Shown: positions 1 to 11,539 of the stretch, one piece after another
Layout of the letters: each line of letters begins with the position of its first letter
Numbering within the stretch: position 1 is the stretch's first letter
Assembly (NCBI GenBank): GCA_024138025.1
Contig: JAMXBD010001247.1
Span: 1-64,000, forward strand
Reading direction: 5' to 3'
Source of the DNA: Combretum micranthum
Lineage: Eukaryota > Streptophyta > Magnoliopsida > Myrtales > Combretaceae
DNA length: 64,000 nt
Position numbers and translations under genes: made by a program
Notes under the pieces: generated by a model
Told to the model about the DNA's origin: nothing
The model's input: the letters and a program-made list of their open reading frames with translations, nothing else
Database searches by the model: none

Positions 1-416
1 GATCAGTTATTATTTTACAGAAACATTTTTATTAATTAGAGTTGGGGTTAAGCAATAGAGTTGCGATACATTAAGATCAGCAACATAGCACTCCAAATAA
101 AAATTCTAACGGAGCACTTATCGTTTTAGACTCCGTCACCGTCCATATAACTTCTACAATTTTGTGCCATCATATCTATAGATTAGTTCGTTTTCATACA
201 CGTGTCATATCTAGAAGAACCACAAAGCAAGACGAATCCTCAAGCCGAATTTTTAAGATTAGTGCTCGAATTGTTTAAAGATTATCAAATTCGATGTAAA
301 TGGAGTTTTCAGTCGAGTCTAAAATTCATATTAGAATTTAGCTTGTTTACAAATTGAGTTGGAGGAGTTCATGAGTAATTTGGTTTTAAAATAAGTAAGT
401 AAATAAATGGAACATA
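1..416. other. AT-rich intergenic sequence, nothing recognised
   Basis: I see no ORF of useful length, no LTR ends and no RNA gene. The sequence is AT-rich and leads into the imperfect duplication that follows. Confidence 0.5.
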
Positions 417-925
417 ATAATTAAGAGTAAGAAATTATATGTAAGTTTTTTCATATTTTGATATTTATTGAACTTTAAAGAAATAGATAAGACCTATGGA
501 ATACATATAAAACCCATGAGTTTGCTTGCAAGTACCCATGATAGTATTAAAGTTTGTTTACGAGCCTATACAAACTCATAAACATGAACTAGAGCTCAAA
601 CTCCGCTTGTTAAATAAACAAGTTTAATTTTGAGCTAGATTTTAACTTATTTACTAAATGAGTTTGAACTTTATAATAATTAAGAGTAAAAAATTCTATT
701 TATGTTTTTCATATTTTGGTATTTATTGAACCATAATAAATAGATAAGAGGTGTGGAATAAATAAATAAATAAATATATATAACTCATGAGTTTGATTGC
801 AAGCACTAATGAGTTTAAAAGTCTATTTATGAGCCTAAACAAACTTACTCGTAAACATGAATTAGAGTTTGAACTCAACTTGTTTAAATAAACTAGTTTT
901 ATTTTGAGCTAGATTTTAGCTTAGT
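417..925. repeat. Imperfect tandem duplication, about 260-bp period
   Basis: Two diverged copies lie head to tail (about 417-665 and 676-925). Each contains the same order of short blocks: AATTAAGAGTAA, CATATTTTG, TATTTATTGAAC, AATAGATAAGA, CTCATGAGTTTG-like, then GAGCCTA..CAAACT and TTTTGAGCTAGATTTTA. The copies differ by many substitutions and small indels, so the duplication is old. The text about stems such as GAGCCTA resembles common plant intergenic repeat sequence, but I cannot assign a family. Confidence 0.6.
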
Positions 926-1956
926 TGATAATTGAGTTAGAACTTAGTTTATTTACTAATTGAATTCGATCTCAATCAAGTTTGAGTCAAGCAGAGCTTC
1001 GTGCCAGTAGAACTTAAATAATTTGCAAACAACTTGACTTTCTTGCAACCTTATCCTTCAAATCTAAGAACTCAGTACCCTTATCTATCATAAAAAGTTT
1101 TCAAAGCATGTTAATAAAAATGTCTAAGGTAAAATTTTGCACATATCTTAACTTTTAGTATTTTATCTTTGATTATTTTTTTTTTGTTAATATTAGGGAT
1201 TTAAAATAGCTTTAATAAAGCATCCGCAAACCCATTAAATTTATTTTCAAGTGTATATAAAATTCGGATATCGATCTAAGCTATTGTGGACCAACCATAG
1301 CATGTAAACAATAATAAAATGTAAGTTGAGTTAATGATATAAGTCGTGATGCAAAATGATGGCACATTGCTTGGGTCATGATGCATCTTAGTTTATATTA
1401 AAAACACAAGATACATATCATTGTTAAAGTGGGCGTGCTTATGAAGATGAACCTGTGAAACCCTTCTTTGGTGTAGTTTGGAAGGAGGTTCCTTGAACCC
1501 CAGCAGACCAGTAGGCATCACTGTAGAGTCTGACTCAAAATCGCCTCCCTCAATGCCACTGTGTGCTGTGGGGATTCAACTGCATCAGAAGAGTACATGG
1601 TAATGATGTTGCTAAACAGTAAAACAACAGCAGCATAAGGCTATTGAACTCAACATATGATGAAAATAAGTTGACATTTTTTTCATGCGTTTAATTTGAT
1701 GTTACGATTGCTGAGTATCCGTTAGATTTATAGGCAAATGTACGTACGACCCGGCTGATTGAATTAATATCCTATTCGTTTAGAGAATATCTTATGCATT
1801 GCAAGTTGCTCAGTGTTTGTACTTAAATTTTTTATTTTGCAAATGGGGCAACCATTTGTAGTGCATCACCACTAAAACAACTCAGGTACTATTCAGATGT
1901 TTGTTTTGTGGTTAAAAATATTAGGTTGTATAACTAAGTGGTACCAAATTGATCCT
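926..1956. other. Intergenic, with a GC-richer stretch at 1425-1600
   Basis: Most of this interval is featureless AT-rich DNA. The part at about 1425-1600 is clearly richer in G and C and is open in one frame on each strand. The minus strand reads through PTGLLGFKEPPSK and similar sequence; the plus strand reads EPVKPFFGVVWKEVP then stop. I recognise neither as a named protein. It could be a decayed exon or a fragment captured by a transposon. Confidence 0.3.
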
Positions 1957-1958
1957 TA

Positions 1959-1981
1959 GAGAGAGAGAGAGAGAGAGAGAG
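1959..1981. repeat. GA microsatellite
   Basis: An uninterrupted run of GA dinucleotides, about eleven units, is followed by GGAGG. Confidence 0.95.
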
Positions 1982-2540
1982 GAGGTGAAAAAGGGTTCTC
2001 TTCTTAGACCAACTTCAAGGCAAGGTGCTTGGCGCACCATTTCATGTCGAAAGATATGAGAGTTGCTTCAACGTAAAAGCCTGGTTCTAAATAAAGTTGG
2101 GCGTCCTCAGATAAGCACCTTAAACATATGATTCTTTTTTCTTTTATGTATATATTTTTAATGATGATTGTTTGTGAATAATTTTTATTAGTGGATTCTT
2201 TAATAAAATAACTGCTAGCAGCTAAGGACATTTTTAAGAATCACATGTAAAAGTTTTGTAGAAGTGAAAGTTGGTTAGGATGTTTGGGCATGTCTTTTAA
2301 TTGGTTTTTAATGGTTCTCAATTGTTGGACTTATCTTATAAACACAGAGTCTTTGTTTTTTAATTTACATTATTTGTTTATAACTTCTCTTTAATTGCTT
2401 ATCATTGTGTTATCGAAGCAAATATAAAGCTTTCACGCTAACTTTGATATTGAGATATTTTTTTGTGATTAACTTACTAGGGCTTCTACATAAAAAAAAA
2501 AAAAAAATTAAATAAATAAATTCAAGCTAATTATTTTAAA

Positions 2541-2858
2541 GGTAAATCTCAAATTTGATACCTAAACTTTGCATGAAAACCAATTTAGTACTTAAACTTT
2601 AAAATAATCAATTTAATATATGATCAAACTTTTTATATTTTTTTACTGCTTTTTTGACATCATTTACTCTATTTATTGACTTACAAGATGTAATATATTA
2701 TTGAATTTTTAATATTTTTCCTAACATTGATAAGCTATCTCTTTGACATTAGGAAATAGAATAAACGGTAATAGTGAGATAGTATTGAGTATTAAAGTTT
2801 CGAGTATCAAATTGAATTTTTTGTACAAAATTAAGATACCAAATTTTACATTTTTCCT
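2541..2858. mobile_element. MITE-like element with long inverted repeats
   Basis: The left arm (GGTAAATCTCAAATTTGATA, then CCTAAACTTTGCATG) pairs with the reverse complement of the right arm (GGAAAAATGTAAAATTTGGT, then ATCTTAATTTTGTAC). Pairing is imperfect and extends for roughly 70 bp on each side. The centre is short AT-rich DNA with no ORF. The structure is that of a non-autonomous DNA transposon. I could not define a target duplication, so the superfamily is open. Confidence 0.55.
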
Positions 2859-3594
2859 ATTTTTCATACAACCAATTTATCCCCTTCTTTTTGGTTGCAT
2901 ACTTTGCCACCTACATTTGTAATCTAAGCCAGTGTTCAATTGACATTCTTAGAGTTACTGTTTATTTGATATAAGACCATAAGCTCTCTCTATATATAAT
3001 ATTATATTTTTTGGTAAACATCATGACAGCCTATGGTGTTTTATTGCCTAGAGGAAAATCTACCTCACGTCATTCATTATTCAGTGGGACTTTACCCACT
3101 AGAAAAGCAGGATGGACATATAGTGATGAAAAGACTCTCCATCTCCACTCATGCTCCCACAAACAAAATAATAAGATTAGTTTGACACAAAGACAAGAGG
3201 AAGGTGTCTCAAAATATTATGGCTAAGCACATGCCTTTTTATGCTCTAAGTTCTTTTGAGTTTAATTGTGTACGTCCATGTATGAACAGTAAGGAAATAT
3301 GGGATAGACATCAGCTACAAGTAAAGGAAAGTAAAAGGAAGATACTAATATAAGACACAAGCTGATAAAAAATCATGAAGAGAAAATTCACAAATATGTG
3401 ATCAATTGCATAAAATTGTCAATGTGCTAATAAAATCCCTACAAAAGAAATTTTATTCTTGTAGAAATCATGAGAATCTCTTCAGTGATGCTGCGATTTG
3501 AGAACAGCAATTGGAAAGGCAAAGAATAGTCTCCTTTCAAAATCTACTTTCTTTGCTCATACCCTAAGAATGGAGATAAGAAATCTTTTGGATC

Positions 3595-4119
3595 ATGATA
3601 AAAACCATCGCTTTCGAGAGACTAGAATGGAACTCCTCTAATGGTCACAATGGGGATGTGAACTTTCTTCATGTTACGAGAAAATTTAAAATATTTTATA
3701 AAAGAAGCCATTGCAACAAGAAAAACGATTCCATTAAAAAGTATCTTAAATTTGATGGTAAGACATGCATTCTAAAGGTTAGAAAAAGGAAAATATTTAT
3801 TATGAATTTAAATTCATAACAAATATGTTCTTGACTATATTATAAATGATTGTCCAAGGTTTAAAAAATTCCTGTAGGTTAAAATGTTGAAAGCAACCTA
3901 GAGTGAATTAGAAGACTCTGACACTGAGTCGCAGAATAAGGATGTAGTCAATATTTGTCTCATGGTAGGGTAGAAGTAAGCATTGAAAGTACTAAAGTTG
4001 AAATTCTAGATAACTATCATGAGCTTGTAGATCTTGTGGCAAAATATCAAAAGAACAATAAGGAACTAAAGACTGAAAATGCAATTGAGAATGAAGCGAG
4101 TGGATCTCGAAACAAATAA
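3595..4119 (+). pseudogene. Degenerate Ty1/copia gag fragment
   Basis: Fragments in changing frames recall the C-terminal half of a plant copia Gag. A stretch of basic Lys/His-rich sequence comes first. Around 3889 the text reads KAT-stop-SELEDSDTES followed by VVNICLMV. Near 4000-4119 it reads a charged, coiled-coil-like VEILDNYHELVDLVAKYQKN and ends at a TAA. The family normally has the order acidic Ser/Asp/Glu segment, NLCLMA-type motif, then coiled coil, and that order is kept here. At least one stop and one frameshift are visible. No zinc knuckle, protease or RT follows, so this is an isolated relic. The assignment rests on pattern memory and is moderate. Confidence 0.45.
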
Positions 4120-4647
4120 AGGAAAAGGAGAATGTTGAAAAATAAATTGGGACAATCAGGATGTTTCAGACTTGTTTAATGGAATGAAATAACGGAATAT
4201 AAACTTGGTTTGAAGTTAAAATGAGATAGATGATTTATAAAGAGTTTCTGAGAGATATCAGCTTGTATAGTGCTTTTGGAATGATTTAAATGGAACAAAT
4301 GAGAAATTTATACTTTATTAGAAAATGTGAGGAATTTTTATAAAAATTACAGGTTTTACTAAATTAAACAAATTACTCGTTATATGACTTTGATAATGTT
4401 TAGAGCACTAAATGTTACCTAATAAAACTATATAATGAGTTATGAAGGTTTATGTAGAAGGTAGACAAGAGGGCAATGTAAGAGGTTACCTATCTTAAGT
4501 TTATTGTGGCTTTACTAGGAAAGTCGGCTGGAATTTATTTGAGATGGAATGAAATAACATGCTGACATATTATAGTATTGAATTCAAGACTTGGTGAAAC
4601 GTCTCAAAGGGCATAGGTGATGTGTATGAGGCAGAGAGGCGAAAGTA
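4120..4647. other. AT-rich spacer, nothing recognised
   Basis: I find no coding potential and no element ends between the copia gag relic and the hAT-like relic. Confidence 0.5.
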
Positions 4648-5353
4648 GATACACGCACCGATTTCAAACTGAACCGAATTGGAACTGTTAGTTATAGTTT
4701 TAAAAAATGTGGAATCGGTGGTTTCAATTCCAGTTCAAGAACCAAGAAACTGTCAAGGTTGGAATTATTATTATTTTTTTTAAGATTAAGAAAAAGAACC
4801 GGGAAACCACTGATAATTAAATTCTTTTGTAATCAAGGATATAATTTTGGCACTTTGTCCTGATAAAAAACACACAGAATCTATAACTTAATCTCGGCGA
4901 TGAAATAATACTAAAAATACGAAACCCTCACGAACAAATTCCTTTTATGAACAAATTCATAGATGTGTTTTCTTTTTCGTTTTTTTTTTTTTCTTTTCAA
5001 TCCCTTTCTTGAATAAATTCATATATGTTGCTTTGGAACTTTTAAAGATCTTATGATCTAAAGATATTGTTAGATAATTTGTCTATATAAATATTTATTT
5101 GGACACAAAAATTCTAATAGTTGTTGATTTGAAGTGTAAGAAAGTTATTAAAAATAATAAAACAAGTTAGAATTTTCTTTTTAGAAACCAGGTAGGAATT
5201 ACCGTTTCCATCAGTTCTTGGCTTGAAACCGGTAGAACCAGTGGTTCAACCCTTAGTTTTGGAACCAGATATCCAGTTCCGTTTCTATTTCGAGAATCGC
5301 CAATAATGGTTTTGGTCCAATTCCTGGTTTGAAACCGAACTATACCTATGTCT
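4648..5353. mobile_element. hAT-like non-autonomous relic with ACCGGTT-type subterminal repeats
   Basis: The left end carries CGATTTCAAACTGAACCGAA and many GGAAT/GGTTT/CCAGTTC words. The right end carries inverted versions: GGCTTGAAACCGGTAGAACC, and CTGGTTTGAAACCGAACTAT. The reverse complement of the right end lines up imperfectly with the left end over about 35 bp. Dense short inverted words of the AACCGG/GGTTTC kind at both ends are typical of plant hAT-derived elements. No transposase reading frame survives between the ends. Exact termini and the 8-bp target duplication could not be fixed by eye. Confidence 0.45.
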
Positions 5354-6730
5354 AGTTCTAAGGACAAGCTATGTATAATTGAAAGGTTTACAACAAGTTA
5401 AATAATTTTTTTTTTAATTAAGCTTTTGGATAACTTAAATGATCAATTTGTTGGATGATTATTGTGGTGATTAATGTGTTAATTGTTTTTTAATCAACAT
5501 ATATGGTATATTCTACAAGTGTTATAAAATATGAGCCATAACATATTGCTTAATTGACTTTTAACACTATGTTTCGCTTCTTGATTTATTATCTAAATTC
5601 TTAGAATTTATGTTTAGGTTATGATAATTACTATAGTAATGATTGATAATGTTATGACAATTATTATTCTAGATAAGTTGACTAAAGATTGATCTCTCTT
5701 GTTTTGTAAAAACTATCGAATCAAACGGTTTTTCCAATTGAAAACCAGTTTTCTAGATTAAACCCACCAGTCAACAATTCCAATAGATGGTTAAAATTAA
5801 ATAAAACATCATTTAGTACAAAAGAACTAATTGATATGGACCGAGATTCAAGTTTAGTTAAAATGTGGATCTTATATAATTTCCTTGAAGATTTGAATTT
5901 CCAAAACTAACGAACTAGCCATAAACCATAGCCATAAGGAATTGGTTCATTCTAAATCCCAAAACTATTTAACCACAAATAACTCCACTTATTCAATTTT
6001 TTTAATGGTCTAATCTCGGCTTGGAAACAATAATCAAATACACAATCTTACCTTTGCTGAGTTCAATTGTAGCCAAACTAATACGAACTAATTCCTAGTT
6101 TCCATAGCCACATAGATCATATTGAAGACATACTCATTAAATGGACAATAAAGTCATAGGATAACCAGATCAATAACAACTTAATAGCATTTGTTTAAAA
6201 GGCCTACGACTAGTATACAATTTTGAATAATTGAAAAGTTATAAACTCATACTTTAGTTTAGATCCTTTTATTAATGAATTCTCTACATTAGATAACCAA
6301 TATCCTTAGGTGTTATGTACTAGGATAGATAAGGCAAACATCGTCAAACCAGATTAAAATGTAAATTTTATTACACGTGTGTTGATTACTATTTGGTCAT
6401 TTGATTTAGCAAGCAACACCCTTGGACTAGGTCATAAGTGTGATCACAATATTAGGATAACACGATAGTAAGGTTCTTAGGTCCCCATGGGTGACGCCAT
6501 ATGACTCAGGGGGTTATCATTAGAAGGAATTTGTGCTTGGTACAGTTAGCTAGAGTGAAGATGAGATGATGTGGTCAACATTATCTAAATTCATGATACC
6601 TTGGATAATTGTCACATATGAATTTTGTTTGTTAATGGAAAATTTGGTGGTTATCTTCATGCAAGACTACTTTCTCTTTTTGTTGTGGAATTTGAATGCC
6701 TCAACTAACCCTCAATAGTCCATTAAGATC
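5354..6730. other. AT-rich intergenic sequence, nothing recognised
   Basis: No ORF, tandem repeat or LTR terminus was found. The stretch around 6380-6560 is slightly less AT-rich but gave no recognisable product. Confidence 0.5.
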
Positions 6731-8161
6731 TGATAAGTGTCTAAAGACCCTTATTATTCATGTTGTTTTCATATGATATTATATATATTTTATGTGAATT
6801 ATTAAAGAAAAGGATACTCATGTGGTTAAAATGTTAATTTCAGGGATAAAGGAAGATTTTGAGCTTAATAAAGACAATTGGATGAGTTAAGCAAGATTTT
6901 GCTGAAGAAAAAGGAATTTGGAAGATTTATAACATACATGACTTGTCTACACAAGCTATGTGGAATACCGGTGTTAGAGATAAAAAATAATCAGCAAGCA
7001 TTTTTAAAGTATACAAGGAGATACATAAGTCGTGTAGGATACTCGTGTATACAATAAAAAACAAATAGAGGTGTTTTTTAGGCAAGGCCAGTAACATAAA
7101 TTTCAAAGCTGCCGACGTATAAGGCAGCCTTCTTCCTCCAGTCGCGAAAATTCACCATTTTTCATTGTACACAACCTCAAACATAGGCTGTGTAGAATGA
7201 TCATGCAAAATTCAAATTCGGTTTTTCCTATAAATAGCGAGATTAACTCGTCTTTTTGATCTGATATCAAATCCTCCTTCTTTTCTACGAATCCTAGAGA
7301 TACAAATAGGTATTTGAGAGTGGAGAAACGTATGGGCTTATTGGAGATCACAAGATTTCATCTTTAAGGGTTATAATCATGACTCTTTACTATTTTTCTT
7401 GATTCTATCATTGTATTTCTTATTCTATGGAAAAATAGAATTTTTTACCATAGATCTTGACAAACTCTAACCCTAATGTAGAAATTGGATTGCTTTATTA
7501 ACGGAATCTATTCATGTTCTTTGATTGTTTTTTGAATTAATATGTGCATACTATTGCATTCATTGCATTAATTCTTGTTAATTTGAGCAATGGATCGCTA
7601 TAAGATAGATCTAGCATGGATAAAGAGGTTTGAATGTGACTCTAGACATAGATTGCATAAACTCTCTATATAAAGATTGAATCTTTCGAAGGAATCATAA
7701 AGTCTAATGCAATTTTGTATGCATCTAATGATGAAAGACATTTCCATTAGACATATAAGGTTAGATTTCAATTATCTTGAAAGAAAGATTGATGAAATTA
7801 GAGATTCCTACAGTGCAAGAACATGAACAACCCATTAATGAATGTTTTGTAAGGAATTGGAAATAGAGTTAGTGGTGAACCAAGATTAGGGATAGTCTTG
7901 TAATTTGATATCATTAGAAGCGTTGAAACTCATTTTTGTTAGGATTAATTAATTAGTTGCTTAAATATATTAAGATCATTCAAATTAGACTAGCTAGATA
8001 GTAGAATTAAGGTAATTATTAGTAATTACAGGTCTTGTTGGAATGACCTTATGCCTATATCCGTACTACAATCAATAAATATGCTTACTTAGGATTAGTC
8101 GCAAAGTAAGAATAAGGTTTTAATTTAATTTGATTGATTACGATTGAAAAATCCCACATCA
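6731..8161 (+). mobile_element. Solo LTR, Athila-type (S1)
   Basis: It starts TGATAAGTGTCTAAAGACCC and ends CCCACATCA. Both ends match the ends of the Athila LTR at 31093-32448, which in its own sense starts TGATAAGTGTCTTAAGACCC and ends CACACATCA. Homology continues inside (the ATTAAAGAAAAG and TTTCAGGGAT words, and later the ACTAG.TAGATAGTAG block). Flanks are AGATC on the left and GGATC on the right, a 5-bp target duplication with one mismatch. There is no primer-binding site or coding sequence next to it, so it is a solo LTR left by recombination between the two LTRs of a former element. Confidence 0.85.
7229..7236 (+). promoter_or_regulatory. TATA box of solo LTR S1
   Basis: TATAAATA lies about 500 bp into the LTR, in the element's sense, which fits a U3 promoter. 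Confidence 0.6.
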
Positions 8162-8997
8162 GGATCAAACCTTCATTATGCTTGCAATGATTTGGAATCA
8201 TACATATCTCTATGATTACATATTTATAGAATATGGAAGATATGATGCTTGCTTGACTTTAAATTTAATTATAGAATAATTGATTGTTGCAACACATGCT
8301 AGTATGTCTTTGTGATTATAGAAGTACTAAGCTGAATGGAACTTACTTTTTCTGTTTAAAAATGAAAACTATTATGTGGATGTTGTTCGCAACTTTGATA
8401 GTTATGTGTGTGTTAAGGGTTTGAGTATCAATGTTTTGGCTAGATAGTAAGTAGTGGTGCATGGATAATCTTAACTATCTTATACTTGATGTCTTTCTAA
8501 AGGGTGTCTAGCATTTTTATTAAAACTTTCCACTTTTAATATTATTGTATAATGAAGCACTTTAACTCTGTTTTAAACTTCTTATCTGTATCTTGTTGAT
8601 GGGCATAGGTATACTAAAAAAACTATCCTAGACTTTTAGAGATCAAGACAACTATATCAAAGTATTAGACGATGTCAGCTATGAAATTAAAGAAATATTT
8701 GTTATACCTTGTATAAACATTATACCATTTCATATCATCAAAAAATATACGACGCTTTATCAAATTTTTATTAATAAAAGTTATGGAACATTTAATAATT
8801 TAAAATTGGTGGAAACTCACTAGGTAATTTGAAAGCCTTAAGTGGTCCACTTCTTGTGCCTAACTTTCTGAATCAACTCTCACAACAACAAGGCTAAGAG
8901 TGCAACAAAATACAATTAAGAGAAATACACAAATATATAAGGAAAAATTATGCGGGAGGAAGTAACATTAAATTGGAATGGATTTTGAAATAGCCAT
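8162..8997. other. AT-rich spacer, nothing recognised
   Basis: No gene or element terminus was found between the S1 target duplication and the start of element E. Confidence 0.5.
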
Positions 8998-9799
8998 TGA
9001 TAAGTCTGCTATACTCTATTCTATTTATAGGAATTTAAGCTTAATCTGATCCAATTTTAGATAAATTCATATGAATTTTGTGTTTTATTGTTTAAATGTT
9101 GTTTTTTAGCTGCTAATGTAAGCCCCTAGATTTTTCGATAATATTAGCAAACCCTAAGAACCGGAAGTTGAAATGAAACCCTAAAGTTAACCTAGTTATA
9201 CGATTAGTCTAGTGGATCTAGATCCGGCACACCCGTGTTCTTAAACCCTAGAAAACGAAATTGAGATAATTGTGGAAAACGGTTCGTAATAACATAGGGA
9301 AGCCTAAAAATATCAGATTTGAATTTTTCTAGTGTCCTTCGGATCCGATCGGGATCAGTTTTCGAAAACCGTGCCCCGGAGCACCGGATAGCAAAAATAT
9401 TCCGACAACACCAATAGATTCGTAAAAATATAAGGTTTTCAAAAATATCAGTTTTAGAATTTTTCGGTATCTAAAAATAACAGATATAGGCCTTTTACGC
9501 GTATTTTCTTTACTACCGGTATTTTAATTGTCTAGTCTACTATTCATAGTACTTTTCTACTATTCATTACTATTCACCTATCTCTACTTTTTCTTACACT
9601 CTACCATACCTATACCTTACAATTTACCTTCCCCATACAACTTTAATCACATCACACTTTACACATTACTTCTTTTATTACAAAACAACAAAATTAATCA
9701 ATTTTTCTCTTCTCCCTTGCCGTCCACTCTCTCCTCTTCCTCTCAATTTGTTTTCTTTTCCAATTTATTTTATTACATCTAATTTCCACTCCAAAAATC

Positions 9800-9807
9800 T
9801 ATAAATA
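9800..9807 (+). promoter_or_regulatory. TATA box of solo LTR C
   Basis: TATAAATA is followed by a CT/CA-rich leader of about 150 nt with no ATG before the splice-donor-like TTTAG/GTAAAA at 9984. Confidence 0.7.
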
Positions 9808-11475
9808 CCCCTTCCTCTTCCATTCTTTCACACAACAAAAATTCATACTAAAACTCTCCCAAAATCACTCCACAAAATTCCTCTCCCAACATCTCTCTCA
9901 AGTCTCTCTTTTCTTTAGAAAATCCATTCCCACATAATACAACAACCCATTCTTTTCTTCTTCAACCAACACATAAACTTTAGGTAAAAGTTTCTATATT
10001 CTCTCATCATGTTCATATAACAACATGAGTTTAGTGTATGTTTCTTAGACTCATTGAGTTAAAGAAGCAACAATTTATTCATGTTTTGTTTTTGTTCATG
10101 TTCTTATTTTCTTTATGTTATTATGTTGTTATTGTTATTATTTGTTTCAACCTAACATTATAGTATTATGTATATTATGTATATATATTTATTTAGAGCA
10201 TATAAGCTCACTTGTTATTTATTTATTTTCAAGTCTTGCAATTTATTTATTTACTTGTTTTATGCAATATTAAGACTAGTCTTTCTAGTCTTAGACTTGT
10301 CCATATCAAGTCAAAACAATTTTATTTCTTTCTTTTGAGGACTAGTCTATTCTTAGTCCCGGGATCCTTGATGAAGCTAAGGTTCCCAATACTTGACTTT
10401 ACTTTTATGCTCTTATTTTTTTATGTTGTTTTTATATTTTTCATGGTTACATATTCTCATTCATGCATGAATATGTTGTTATTGTCTCAATCATAATAGA
10501 AATGAGTTTTCTTAAAATAAGAATAAGAACTCTTTTTAAATATAAATTTTGTCACATAAGAAGTTATTTTCCTTAAAGGTTTGAAATTTATCTTAACAAA
10601 TATTCTTCTAAAGTTAGATAAGCTAGCTCAAGTTTTAGTAATAATATGTGGTTTTCACCAAGAAATACATAAAGTAAAGTTATTATAAAATCTCTTTTCA
10701 AAGAAATAAGAAAGTTTCTTTAGACCTAAACAAAGGATTTCTTAAATTCAATTGTCAAAGTTTTCCACCAACACTAAAGTCTAAGATAAGTTTTCCAAAA
10801 TTTACTTATAAGATGATTTCTTTTAAAAGTGGATATAACTATGAAATATTTAGAAAAACTATATGTTTCCAAACCACTAGAAATAAATTTATGAAAATCT
10901 TGAAAGATTAAAATTACTTTTGAAGATTAATAACTAAGAAATGGAGTTAAAAGGAAGAAATACTCATTTATAATAATTTAGGAAATTTTCAAAGTAAAAC
11001 TAACTCTTTTCAAGTCTTAAGCTTATCTCACTTTCAAGACATGTGTTTTACAAAACCATTGTTGAGACAACACCAAATTCATGCATATAGTTTGAGTTTA
11101 TACATATATATACATAAATTCAAGGGATTTTTCAACCATACAATATATCTATATTTTTGTACAAAAGCCCTTGAGTGAAGTAAAGTTTGAAAACTCTAGT
11201 TTTGAAGTTTGGAAAATTCGTATCAAATCTGTACGCTTCTATTCCGAGACCTAAATGACTTCTTTTGATGAAAATAACCTTAGAAATAGATAGATCTTTT
11301 CGAGTAGGTAGAAATCGGTATATAATATGCGAAATTCCGAGTTAAAATGAGCAAGTTATGGCCATTTTAAATTGGATTTCCATTCCATACGATTTTACGA
11401 ATTCTTTAAGATAGAAGTATAGAACTTGAATAGATCTTGGATGAAATACTCATGTTGGGTATTTCTTTTGTTTAG

Positions 11476-11539
11476 GTGTCGAGGATCACGATCTTGTCTT
11501 CCCCGAGGATTACTTCGACTCCTAGAGCGCTATGGACGA
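11476..11539 (+). other. Putative LTR micro-exon in solo LTR C
   Basis: The 64-nt segment is preceded by TTTTGTTTAG (acceptor-like) and followed by GTGAGT (donor-like). One frame reads VEDHDLVFPEDYFDS then TAG, and near the 3' end there is an ATG in the context GCTATGG. The later acceptor-like TTGCAG ends at 12246. The equivalent segments in LTR B and the Tekay LTRs are 69 nt with the same flanking signals and a similar peptide end. Splicing is inferred only from sequence. Confidence 0.45.

Noticed and set aside
6360..6560. Possible copia LTR fragment
   Set aside because: Some words recall plant copia LTRs, but no TG...CA end, primer-binding site or target duplication could be found.
9528..10496. 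Hydrophobic plus-strand ORFs suggesting membrane proteins
   Set aside because: They lie in the T-rich leader and intron-like part of solo LTR C, and the hydrophobicity follows from poly-T content.
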